Both the position numbers and the translations under genes were made by a program. The notes under the pieces were generated by a model, which was not told the DNA's origin, searched no databases, and saw only the letters and a program-made list of their open reading frames with translations. From positions 2,047,001-2,111,000 of the forward strand of contig OZ025206.1 in the NCBI GenBank assembly GCA_964019055.1: DNA of 64,000 nucleotides, written 5' to 3'. The stretch is from Anthopleura xanthogrammica. Lineage: Eukaryota; Cnidaria; Anthozoa; Actiniaria; Actiniidae. Below, piece by piece: positions 1 to 9,959 of this stretch (its first letter is position 1; each line of letters starts with the position of its first letter).

Positions 1-675
1 GTGTTGTCAACTCCTTCAAGTTCTAGCTAATTATCAGTAATTATAGCACAATTGTAAAGACATCTGGATATCCATGAAGTAGAAGCGAATAGGACAATAA
101 CATGACTTTTGGAGGACATATTGTTTATTTGTGGCCCGAGTAGCATCAATTTTGCGCCCGAGAGCAGCGAGGGGCAGCGAGGGTGCAAACAATGCTACGA
201 GAGCCACAAATAAACAATATGTTATTATCGTTATCATTAATATACAAGACCAAATTATACAAAGTCTTCAATATCAAAAGATAGAATTTTGATAAAACAT
301 TTTACATTCAAAAACAAAGTTTTTATACATATAAAACAAGAAAACATCAAACGCACGCGCTTTGAAATGGTTTCCTTAAGATCTGATTGGCTGACAGCAG
401 TCCTAAGACATTCAGTCTCAACCAATCAGATCGAAGCAGGGCGGTAAATGCATTTGCTGCCCGCGCGCTTGTCGTTTGGCCCGCTAGACTGAACGTTTTA
501 GTGAGGGCAGTTTAATATTTGGCCTTGTATATTGATGATAATGAGAATTAGTCACAAGAAACTAAAATTGAATTTGTTTTTGTTAACATTTCTGTTTTTC
601 GTAGCCGCCATCTTGATTGAACTGAACAAAAACATTGTAATTAGTTTGTTGTATCAACAAACATGAAGTATTCTA
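1..675. repeat. Direct repeat copy 1 (interrupted)
   Basis: Matches 4065-4285 directly: TGTCAACTCC, GATATCCATGAAGTAGAAG, GAGAATTAGTCACAAGAAAC, TCGTAGCCGCCATCTTG and the TATCAACAAAC hairpin. About 450 bases (91-541) are extra here and are made of inverted-repeat elements. Confidence 0.85.
91..541. mobile_element. Composite MITE insertion
   Basis: Two adjacent inverted-repeat structures. One spans about 94-230, with ATTGTTTATTTGTGGC against GCCACAAATAAACAATAT. The other spans about 231-540, with TTAATATACAAGACCAAATT against the reverse of AATATTTGGCCTTGTATATT. No coding frame. The copy at 4065-4285 lacks it. Confidence 0.75.
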
Positions 676-859
676 GACTATCTTTTTATTTAAGTGTCTA
701 TTCGTTCAAGCGCTTTCGCACTACTTAGGGACACTTTTCTCACTCGCAAACATTACCGCTGCTTATTAAGTGTTCAGTGTACATGTTACGTCTCAGTTAG
801 ATATTACAGTGCTTATATATGCGACAATTTTAACGTAAATATCTGTTCATTTTCTGATC

Positions 860-1855
860 TTAGGTAGTTTCCCTGCAGCAAAGTTTTTTTAGTCCTCGTC
901 TAAAGTCTTTCAGGAACACAAAATAGATGCAGGGATTGAATGCCGGTATTAGGCACCACAGAAAAATAAAAGCAAAATATATGTTCTTGAATGTTTCAAT
1001 GTCCATTGAATCAATTGAAGGATGTCGGAACAAGTTTAAGAAATACCATATCGCCAAAGGAAACCAACCAATGGTGAACACTGCAATTATAGTTATTGAC
1101 ATGTTGAATAGTCGTCTGTTTCTCCGCTGTCGTGAAAGTATTTCTTTTCTTTCAATCAACTCAATGACAATGTTCAAGCTTTTACGTAGTTTATAATGTA
1201 TAATGAGATACAAGATTATGACAGTGACACAAGGAATAGCAAAGCCCATTATTGTAAGTATAGAATAGAATATCAAATAAGCTGTTATCTGGTTAAATGC
1301 TGGTGACCAAGAAGTTATGCACATCGTATAACCAAATTCATTGGCCAGGCGACTGATGTAAAAGTATGGAGAGAGGAGAGCCATGGCTACGATCCAAGGG
1401 ATAGAGATCAGAATCCATCTTGTCTTAGAAGTTAAAATCTGTCTTTGAGATGGGTAAACGACAGCCATAAACCTTATGAAAGCAATAATGACAAGATTCA
1501 TAGACGATACGTATGGTGATATGCCAGAGAGGAAAGGAACCAGTTTACACAGTGCTTCACCAAGAGGACCCTCCACTAACCACTCTCCTGGCCGTACTAT
1601 ATGCCCTGAAACCATCCATGGCAGTGCTATCAAGGGAACGAGCAAGTCTGATACAGCCATATTGACAATCAAATAGTTCATACTTGTCCTCAAGTTTTGA
1701 TTGTAAAACACGACAGTGATGACGAGTACATTACCAGGTAGAGTCAAGACAATTAGGATAGAGTACAAGGTTATTTTAGTATGATCTAGGAGTTGTCCTG
1801 GTGTCCAGATCCATCCTAGTGTTTCATTAGCATGTGATGAATTGTTCAGGTACAT
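860..1855 (-). CDS. Class A (rhodopsin-like) G protein-coupled receptor, left copy
   Basis: A single-exon seven-helix receptor of 331 residues, expected at the plasma membrane and coupled to G proteins. The ligand cannot be told; the general look is that of a peptide or amine receptor. The sequence shows GN in helix 1, NMAVSDLL in helix 2, the helix 3 cysteine (ALCKL), a loop 2 cysteine, helix 5 proline, GWFP in helix 6, NPCIY in helix 7 and a CC pair near the C-terminus. The DRY motif reads IRF. I chose the ATG at 1855 because the paralogue at 63294 starts at the same residue with the same N-glycosylation sites (NNSS, NET/NKT). An in-frame extension to 2053 exists, but it crosses a good splice acceptor (tttcacag) just upstream, so a 5' UTR intron is likely. 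It lies in the left arm of a large inverted duplication. Confidence 0.9.
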   Translation of the reverse strand: MYLNNSSHANETLGWIWTPGQLLDHTKITLYSILIVLTLPGNVLVITVVFYNQNLRTSMNYLIVNMAVSDLLVPLIALPWMVSGHIVRPGEWLVEGPLGEALCKLVPFLSGISPYVSSMNLVIIAFIRFMAVVYPSQRQILTSKTRWILISIPWIVAMALLSPYFYISRLANEFGYTMCITSWSPAFNQITAYLIFYSILTIMGFAIPCVTVIILYLIIHYKLRKSLNIVIELIERKEILSRQRRNRRLFNMSITIIAVFTIGWFPLAIWYFLNLFRHPSIDSMDIETFKNIYFAFIFLWCLIPAFNPCIYFVFLKDFRRGLKKLCCRETT

Positions 1856-2153
1856 TGACGATATCTGTGAAATAATTATAAAGTATAAGAATATCATGCA
1901 AAATTCAGGAGGTTTTTTGGAAACTGAGAAAGAATAAAAAAAAGAAAAGGGAAAAAACTGGATTATAATGTTTTGTAAAGGAAACTTTCGACCAATAATC
2001 ATGTTTACCTTTTTTATCAAAGATATTTTACCTAACTCACTCATTATGATCAATACTCTAGTTGATTCGAAAGGTTAAAAAGGAACGCATTTCTTTCTTA
2101 CTCAGTGTCTCAAAAGTTTAATCCATTATAAATATTTTACCTTGTTTGTTTCA

Positions 2154-2460
2154 GTAGGTTTCTGCTCGTACACAACTTGTACAATGATCAACGTTAAGGT
2201 TTCAGAAGGTAATTTCTAGCTGCTCTCCCACACCTGATGATCTTGATGACCAATAGTGCTATGATATTATTAGTGCAGTAGGTTTGTGCTCGTACACAAC
2301 TTGTACAATGATCAACGTTAAGGTTTCAGAAGGTAATTTCTAGCTGCTCTCCCACACCTGATGATCTTGATGACCAATAGTACTATGATATTATTAGTGC
2401 AGTAGGTTTGTGCTCGTACACAACTTGTACAATGACTCACGTTAAGGTTTCAGAAATTCA
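2154..2460. repeat. 124-bp minisatellite upstream of left GPCR
   Basis: About 2.5 units; GTAGGTTTSTGCTCG recurs at 2154, 2278 and 2402 (124-base steps). The unit contains the near-palindrome GTACACAACTTGTAC. It lies about 300 bases upstream of the GPCR ATG, in the likely promoter. Confidence 0.9.
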
Positions 2461-2879
2461 GTAATTTATACCGTTTTAACCTCACCTGATGTCTTGATAG
2501 CCAATCGTACTCTTATATCTTAAATTAATCTTTTAATATTCATTATTCGCGATTACACTTTAAAATTCTAACGAGTATAATAAGACGTTTGAAAAAAAAG
2601 CTCATCAAATATTCTTGTTTTGAGGATTTTGAATGAGATTAATTTCCGTTTACATTTCTATTACAAGGTTTTTGTGGTAATAGTTATATAAGCACAGCTG
2701 GATAGATTATAACATGTTATAACATGTTATAAGGCCATAGCCATCTCATTCAGTAACCATATTGTCTGAGCACCCTTAAGCGTTTTATTCACCGAAACTA
2801 CGAGCGCCTTGGCATGAATTAAGTTAAAATTGGAAAAACTAAACTCTTTTCAAAAGGGCTTGCTAAAAAAAAGTGTTAC

Positions 2880-3095
2880 AGTGAGGACACTCGAACCGTG
2901 AACACTTTGAGGTTTTTTCATACTTTTTTTTCTCCTTTATCCCTTGTGTGAATCGATTGGAAATATGATTTATTTTGAACGATAAGATTATTTGAGTTCA
3001 GTGCTTCATTTTCAGAAGGTTTGAAGCAGTAGAAAGTTCATAAAATAAAAAATATAAAAATATCAAGTGTTCATGGTTCGAGTGTCCTCGATGTT
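2880..3095. mobile_element. MITE with about 30-bp terminal inverted repeats
   Basis: GAGGACACTCGAACCGTGAA at 2883 is mirrored by TTCATGGTTCGAGTGTCCTC at about 3090. Non-coding and AT-rich between. It lies in the left arm between two copies of one block and has no counterpart in the right arm. Confidence 0.8.
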
Positions 3096-3402
3096 ATATT
3101 CAAAGACAACCGTTGAACTTCCTGATTAAATTATCTACAACGTCATACTCCTTTACATAATAATGTGTATTAATTTAATATTTTGAAACTGAAATTAAGG
3201 CTTCACTGCTGTACAGTAATAATTTTTCGGTTAATTTTGAATGACAATGTTTTCGTTCACGTTTCCATGACAAGGTTTTGGGGTAAATAGTTATATAAGC
3301 ACACCTGGATAGATTAGAAGGCCACAGCTGCCTCATTCAGTAATCATATTGTCTGGGTCCCCTTTAGGCGTTTTATTCACCGTGTGCCTTGACATGCAAT
3401 AA

Positions 3403-3540
3403 GTTAAACCAAAAGAGTATAAAGTAAGAAAGTCCACCACCCAAACATAGGTCTATCCCCATGAGGCGCGCAGCCTGAGCTGAATCAGGAATCGCATGTT
3501 AAAATATTTCAGGCTGTGCGCATACTCTCTTGGTTAAACT
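3403..3540. mobile_element. MITE flanked by TTAA (piggyBac-like)
   Basis: ACCAAAAGAGTATA is mirrored by ATACTCTCTTGGT, with TTAA on both sides. The right arm reads ATAAGTTAAAATTG through the same place without the element, giving an empty site with a single TTAA. Confidence 0.75.
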
Positions 3541-4064
3541 TAAAAACCAATCCCTCTTTACAAAACCTTAAGTCTTAAATGTGAAAACCATGAACTTGTA
3601 GGAAGAACTCGAAACTTCTTCAACGAGAAAGGATTTTTTAAATTCTTGAATTTTTTAATCATTTAAGTTTAAAAAACGTTAGGAATTTTTTTCGTAATAT
3701 AGTCTCATCTCCTTATATAAATATATTATATTATTGTATTATATAAATTGTTATCCCCTGAAGGATTTAGTTGCATTGTACTTTTAACCGCAGCTCAAAC
3801 ATAATTTCTTAGTCACGTCCTTGGGAATATCTTTTTTCCTTTTCGAAAGTATTTCATATTCCACACCTCAAAGAAGACTGCTAAATTAGAGTTCACCGGC
3901 TTTCAATTCATTTTTTCTCATTCTAAAGTTTGACCAGGTCTGACCAATGCCCTAAAATTTTACTGAGAACTGAAAAAAAGCCTGAAATTTGAATGAAAAG
4001 AGCCTGAAATGGTAACTGACAACTGAAAACGTAATTTCTAAAGTCTAATTGACTAACTGTTGGC

Positions 4065-4285
4065 AAGTCTTGTCAACTCCCTGAAGCTCTACCTATATCT
4101 AATTATCACTAACTAGAATACAATGATAAAGACATAAAGATATCCATGAAGTAGAAGTGAATGAGAATTAGTCACAAGAAACTAAAATTGAAATTGTTTT
4201 TTTTTTAATATTGCTGGTTTTCGTAGCCGCCATCTTGGTTGAACTGAACAAAAAAAATTAGTTTGTTATATCAACAAACTATGCC
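4065..4285. repeat. Direct repeat copy 2 (uninterrupted)
   Basis: The uninterrupted counterpart of 1-675; it reads GAAGTAGAAGTGAATGAGAATTAG straight through the point where copy 1 carries its insertion. Confidence 0.85.
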
Positions 4286-4616
4286 GCCATGTCTTATGTT
4301 ATTGCGTTGTGATCAAAACACAGAATTACTCAAGTTATATAGCCATTTACATCACTCGTGAACATAGCAGCTGTAATCTTTCAAAGGACAAAATCGAGAG
4401 GATTTCTGTAGGAAATTATTAGCAAAATTCTCCGTCGCATAAATGAAATCGTTCATGGAATATCGCCTCAACTTTTAACATTCATAGACTGACTAAAGAG
4501 GGGCGTAGCGAGGACCTAGGTTCTTAGGGGGCACCTCCGGCAAAAATCGCCGAAACAAAACAAAAAACGCGATATTTGCGACAAATTGGGAATAAAACTT
4601 TCTCTACAAAAAGTGT

Positions 4617-4647
<31 letters not shown>

Positions 4648-4659
4648 GGGGGGGTACCC

Positions 4660-5170
4660 AGTACATCTAGTGTTGATGTTCATCCTTGACTGAAGTGGTA
4701 TTGATGTGAGGTGGTGTACATGTTGGGTCCTGGTTACTATCTGCACCTGGTGTTCTGGTGCATCTAGTGTTGATGTTCATCCTAGACTGAAGTGGTATTG
4801 ATGTGCGGTGGTGTACATGTTGGGTCCTGGTTACTATCTCCATCTGGTGTTCTGGTGCATCTAGTGTTGATGTTCATCCTAGACTGAAGTGGTATTGATG
4901 TGCGGTGGTGTACATGTTGGGTCCTGGTTACTATCTCCATCTGGTGTTCTGGTGCATCTAGTGTTGATGTTCATCCTAGACTGAAGTGGTATTGATGTGA
5001 GGTGGTGTACATGTTGTGTCCTGGTTACTATCTCCACCTGGTGTTCTGGTACATCTAGTGTTGATGTTCATCCTAGACTGAAGTGGTATTGATGTGAGGT
5101 GGTGTACATGTTGTGTCCTGGTTACTATCTCCACCTGGTGTTCTGGTACATCTAGTGTTGATGTTCATAA
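4660..5170. repeat. 97-bp minisatellite, about 5 copies
   Basis: CATCTAGTGTTGATGTTCAT recurs at 4664, 4761, 4858 and 4955 (97-base steps). It is preceded by a GT run and a poly-G tract of about 24. No coding frame is kept. Confidence 0.92.
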
Positions 5171-5384
5171 AAGTAATAATTCAGTTCAGCACACCTGACT
5201 GGACTGTAAGCTGTAGGTCATAACTACCTCACTCAGTAATCATATTAATTGCGGTGCACGCTTAGACGTCTTTTCATCAAAACACAAAACAGCTTTATTC
5301 ACAGAAACTAGGAGTGCCTTGACAAGCATTAAGAGGCAAAAAGTGAAAACTGATAAACTTAACTCCATCATGTTGTTTACTATA

Positions 5385-5510
5385 GACCCCTTGCACTAAT
5401 TCCCAACCTGGGGGTCAAAATAAAAGAACTGCCTTCTCTTCAGGAATGAAATATTTTGTGATGATAATATTTTTCATTGTTTTGACCCCCAGGTTGGTAA
5501 TAGACCATTT
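5385..5510. repeat. Hairpin-type inverted repeat
   Basis: CCAACCTGGGGGTCAAAAT at about 5402 is mirrored by TTTTGACCCCCAGGTTGG at about 5481. A short MITE or MITE remnant. Confidence 0.6.
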
Positions 5511-6221
5511 CACGGTTTTCGGCGGCCATTTTGAATTGGGGGAAACCCGGCAAAATATAAAGAAATCTGGATCACTTTGACTTCCCGTAGCTCCGCTCAA
5601 CTTTGTCAAGTTGAGGTGTAATTGTAGCAGTTAGTCCAGTTAAGAATAAAACGGGTTTTTTCATTATATATTTTTTTGTATTTTTTTTTTTTGATCACGG
5701 CGTAATTCTCGTTCCCAATAATCGCGTTTCTTTTTTAAAGTTGTGACGTATTTCAGGATCCAATTGCTCAGAAATACACTGAAATAAAGCGAAAAATGTT
5801 CTCAATGATTTAACCTCCACCTGAAATAATTAGGTCTTTGGACAACAAATCCTGTCACGAAGACTGAAAAAGTAAGATAATTTTTTATGAAACTGTTTTT
5901 CGTTTTGGACCCGGAAGTCGTTTTTTCATTCAATTGACGTCACACTTTTTAAACCTTTCCAAAAGCTAAAAAAAAAACGTTTAAAAAAACTGATAATAAG
6001 CTCTATGGACAAACACTAAAACAGTAAAACCGGATTGCAGTCAAAGAAGACTGGTTAGGATAAAAAAATCCATTAACCCACTTCATATCTTGGCAGAGAA
6101 TAAAAGGAATACGAGAGTCGCAACCAAACTAGGCAGCCTAACAGTTGACTGCCCTAGGTTAGATAAAATATTTCAAACCCTAAATATGACAATAATCCTG
6201 TGGTTAATTTTTGACTTTCAG

Positions 6222-7183
6222 ATGATCCAAAGCAGATGTACATCCTTATTGGGGCTGGGTGTGCAGTGTTTGTTCTTGCTGTAATTCTCATCATCACCAT
6301 TGGTGTCCTTTGTAAGAGGAAACCGAGGTAAGACTGAATCTCCCAAAGACAGTTGAGGACATCTTGTCATGTAAACTGTTTTATACACACAGCTGCCACT
6401 TTTCTCGTGCTCTGGGCTGATCTTAGTCAGGGCACGGCTAACTCACAGATTGAATCCTGAAACAACCTCTTGGCTGATCTAAGTCAGGGCACGGCTAACT
6501 CACAGATTGAACCCTGAAACAACCTCTCGGCTGATCTAAGTCAGGGCACGGCTAACTCACAGATTGAACCCTGAAACAACCTCTCGGCTGATCTAAGTCA
6601 GGGCACGGCTAACTCACAGATTGAACCCTGAAACAACCTCTGGGCTGATCTAAGTCAGGGCATGGCTAACTCACAGATAGAACCCTGAAACAACCTCTGG
6701 GCTGATCTAAGTCAGGGCACGGCTAACTCACAGATTGAACCCTGAAACAACCTCTGGGCTGATCTAAGTCAGGGCATGGCTAACTCACAGATAGAACCCT
6801 GAAACAACCTCTGGGCTGATCTAAGTCAGGGCATGACTAACTCACGGATCGAACCCTGAAACAACCTCTGGGCTGATCTAAGTCAGGGTATGACTAACTC
6901 ACAGATAGAACCCTGAAACAACATCACCATTTCACATTGTTTATTTTTTATGTTAGAGTGAAAAAGATTGCTCATTCCTTTATTCATGATTCAATTTTTT
7001 TTATTTCATAAAAAAAACAAAAACAGAAAAAAGGAGGAAAAAGAACCAGAGTTTGTAATAGCTCCGGTTGCCATGACAACACCTATAGATTTTGCTTTCA
7101 TGGATTTACCACAAGAACACGCCGAAGATGCGGAAAACGAGGAATGGAATGATATGGACTCCGACGACTTTGAAGAAAAATAG
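6222..7183 (+). CDS. 3' end of a single-pass membrane protein (two exons visible)
   Basis: Two exons join in frame: 6222-6327 (after ctttcag, ending before gtaag) and 7027-7183 (after aaacag, stop TAG). Together they encode a hydrophobic helix of about 22 residues (from YILIGAG to TIGVL), a basic stop-transfer stretch (CKRKPRKK) and an acidic cytoplasmic tail ending in EEK. This is the layout of the C-terminus of a type I membrane protein. I do not recognise the family. No convincing upstream exon was seen between 2100 and 6221, so the ectodomain is further left (the GPCR would then be nested in its intron), or the piece is an orphan left by rearrangement. The intron is filled with a 57-bp satellite. 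Confidence 0.55.
6411..6925. repeat. 57-bp tandem repeat (satellite), about 9 copies
   Basis: The unit contains GGCTGATCTAAGTCAGGGCA, then GGCTAACTCACAGATTGAACC and CTGAAACAACCTCT. The 57-base period is measured from repeated AAGTCAGGGC at 6481 and 6538. The array fills the intron between the two exons of the 6222-7183 gene. The same unit forms arrays at 8940-9225, 24380-24548 and 55105-55780. Confidence 0.92.
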
Positions 7184-7990
7184 ATTAAAAAACAATGGAA
7201 TAATTTTGCCTTATTAAAATACGAAATGGCTGGAAATCCTGTAACAAAATAAAAACGTTCTTAAAAAAATACAAGGAATAAGTGTAAAAACGTAAAAAGA
7301 ATTGCACTTTTTAGTGGCAAAATTATAAAAGCATTCTATACTTATATGCTAATAAGCTTAATCACTTTCAATTGAATCTAATTTTATCATATTTTCTCTA
7401 ATGTTGCGGTAGTACGGCCAAAAAAAGAACTGCAATTTTTAGTGGCAAAATAGACCTTTTTCGAATTCGTAAAATATTGCTGTTTTTCTTGACACAGATT
7501 CATTTACTCAGGGTTAGCCTCGGGTTTGTGTAAAATATTCATGTGTTCCAGTGAAGGTCCGTGCATTCTTTACTTTACCGTTGGTATTTGTGAATATTTT
7601 GTCATTGAAATGAGGCCTGCGTAAATGAATCTAAAGTCAAGAAACACAGCAAAAAAGGTGTATTATAACAGATTTTATACTGATATGCTAATAAGCTTAC
7701 TTTCAATTGAATCTAGTATTAATATTATCATATTTCTCTAAAGCGCGGGTAGTAAGGCCAACAAAGTCGTGAAACACGTCGGGCAGCCATGCTGCACTGC
7801 AAGTTGAAGAATGAATGTTGCTGGTATTATTGTTGCACGAAATAGATGGCAGCTCACTGTACTCTGCTCTAAAGAAAATGTGTTGCGCTTGGAGTGAAAA
7901 TACTAGCAGCATTTGCTATGCAGTTTCCAAAGCAAAGTACGTACGACTTTGTTGCACGACGCACGACTTTGTTGCCCGTATTACCGCACC

Positions 7991-8147
7991 TTAAAGGTGC
8001 GGACACACAATTCGATTTTTCATGGGACGTTGTATGCGACTGTGCGCCAGCAAAGTCGCAAGGGGGAGGGGGGGGGGGGGGTCACACGGTGTGATCCAGT
8101 TTTTGCGACATCGCATGAAAAATCGCATCGTGTCCCCGCACCTTAAG
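7991..8147. mobile_element. MITE, GGTGCGGACAC family
   Basis: TTAAAGGTGCGGACACACAA and CGATTTTTCATG at the left end are mirrored at the right end (CATGAAAAATCG, CCGCACCTTAA). It contains a poly-G tract. A longer, more diverged relative is at 19900-20164. Confidence 0.8.
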
Positions 8148-8165
8148 AATTCATGTGTTCCGTTC

Positions 8166-8716
8166 CAGACGTCGCTGCACTCATTTGCCGAACTCCAGGG
8201 ACCTCTTTACCTTGGGTGTAATTTTTTCCCATTTCAGACCACGTGTCATTCCCTAGAGTATCATTTTTTTGATTAACGGTTGCGCATGAGAAGACACACG
8301 AATATAGATACAACTCAAACAAAGAATCATATTCTCAAGAGAATGACACGTAGTCTTAAATGGCTACGCCCAAGGTATAATTAATTGTGTTATAAGAACG
8401 ACGTCTGAATCAAATTTGTCGCGACAGTTTTATATTGGTACAATAAACACTACCAAGTTCAGCAGGGCTTGCCGCATCATGCGACACTGATTCAGGTGGC
8501 AATTTGTCATGTGCCGACCCTAATACATGGATTATAATAACTGGTGATTTTCCCTTTCCCCCTCAACCCTATAAAGAAATGAATTAGGTTCAGCACATGA
8601 ATCGGTTGCTGCTCCGAAGTCAATCCGAAGTCGTTCCGAAGTCGCTCCGAAGTCATTCCGAACTCGAACTTCGTTGTATCAAGCTGTTCGGCAAATGAGT
8701 GGAGCGGCGTCCGAAA
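8166..8716. mobile_element. Inverted-repeat element with a second one nested inside
   Basis: Outer ends are GCACTCATTTGCCGAAC at about 8174 and GTTCGGCAAATGAGTGGAGC at about 8690. Inner ends at 8209 and 8377 (TACCTTGGGTGTAA and ACGCCCAAGGTA, with CACGTGTCATTC mirrored). No coding frame. Confidence 0.7.
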
Positions 8717-8939
8717 GGGGCTTTATCGTTATTTGATTTATTACTCCCACTCTTTCTCAGTCAATTATAAATCCCATTTATATATATTTTATACATCCCT
8801 CATCATTCTATTCTTAGAATTAATTATTTCAGAATTTAGGAAAAATACCTTCCCGTTGTTTATACATTTTACATATATGCAATATGGTATTCCTCATTAG
8901 AGCAAGGAAGATGAAATTCGAGATCAAATTTTATTGATA

Positions 8940-9225
8940 CCCTGAACAACCTCTGAGCTGATCTAAGTCAGGGCATGGCTAACAAATAGATCAAACCCTG
9001 AAACAACCTCTGGGCTGATCTTAGTCAGGGCACGGCTAACTAATAGATCGAACCCTGAAACAACCTCTGAGCTGATCTAAGTCAGGGCATGGCTAACTAA
9101 TAGATCGAACCCTGAAACAACCTCTGGGCTGATCTAAGTCAGGGCATGGCTAACTCACAGATCAAACCCTGAAAAAACCACTTGGCTGATCTGAGTCAGG
9201 GCACGGCTAACTCACAGATCGAATT
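8940..9225. repeat. 57-bp satellite array, 5 copies
   Basis: Same unit as 6411-6925, with CTAATAGATCG or CAAATAGATC variants. It runs into a reverse-strand SINE body at 9226. Confidence 0.9.
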
Positions 9226-9360
9226 GGAATTTAGCATATTAGGTTTTGCGGAGGGAGAAAAACCGGAGAACCGAGAAAAATCCTCGAATCAAAGGAGAGA
9301 ACCAACAAACTCTACTCGCATGTGACGCCAAATTCAGGGATCCAGCCCAAGTGTAAAAAA
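9226..9360 (-). mobile_element. SINE body joined to a 57-bp satellite array
   Basis: Reverse-strand copy with GGAGGGAG, AAAAACCGGAGAACC and GGAGAGAACCAAC. The satellite 8940-9225 continues directly from its 3' tail (GATCGAATTGGAATTTAGC). Confidence 0.65.
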
Positions 9361-9959
9361 CATTATTTTGAGCGCGCGCTTAATAATCCTTTGGATTTTT
9401 CTAACTTACAACACGTACACGGTACGACATAATCTTCCAGTAATTCATCCAATCAAAACGCGTAAGATAAAGCACGGCATAGAACAACTACGAATTTGCC
9501 GTATGGTTTCCTACTGATACGTAAAGCGCTCTATTACACGAAGTTGTGTAAAATGTGGATACTCATTTTTGCCGAATGGTAAAAAATATCCAGTCTTTTA
9601 TACAAATATTTGAGAAATATGCTCTACATCTTTCCCTCTAATAGCCTCTATCTATTTCCACTTTATCCAGTTAAGGGACCGGTTATATGCGTGTATGTGT
9701 GTGGGTGTGGGTGGGTGGGTGGGGGTGGGGAGGTGAGGAGGTGAGTAAATTTAGAGGGGGTGGGGCCACACGGTTTTTAGACAAGTGGAAGGGAATTATC
9801 TAAAGCGTGACAAGTATCAAAGAGGGAATACTCGGTAGCAACCTTTAGTGAGGGGGAGGTCATAAAAAAGATAATGCTTTTCGAGATAACCGGTCCCTAA
9901 GAAAGAAATAATACTCGAGGGAATGTGGTTTAAAATAAACTAGGGGTCTCAGTATTAAG

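Larger units (their letters stand above)
860..3825 (-). repeat. Left arm of a large inverted duplication
   Basis: Matches the right arm 61600-64000 in reverse. Shared segments are the GPCR, the 124-bp minisatellite, the block around 2655-2830 (GGTAATAGTTATATAAGCAC) with a second copy at 3255-3415, and the block 3541-3825 (CTTTACAAAACCTTAAG, GAAGGATTTAGTTGCA). The left arm is longer because of element insertions at 2880-3094 and 3403-3540 and the repeated inner block. Confidence 0.8.
7184..9959. other. Intergenic region downstream of the membrane-protein exon and of NBEAL
   Basis: No genes seen. It contains a direct repeat (7335-7400 and 7675-7750, CTAATAAGCTTA ... CAATTGAATCTA), an imperfect inverted repeat between them (TTCATTTACTCAGG ... 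GCGTAAATGAATC), the MITEs at 7991-8147 and 8166-8716, the 57-bp array, a SINE and a GT/GGGT-rich tract near 9690-9770. Confidence 0.6.

Noticed and set aside
1855..2053. 66-residue N-terminal extension of the left GPCR
   Set aside because: Crosses a good splice acceptor just before the ATG at 1855; the right-hand paralogue starts at the same methionine and lacks the extension.
6411..6925. CRISPR-like regular repeats
   Set aside because: Units are contiguous 57-bp tandem copies with no unique spacers, in a eukaryotic intron and next to SINE sequence.
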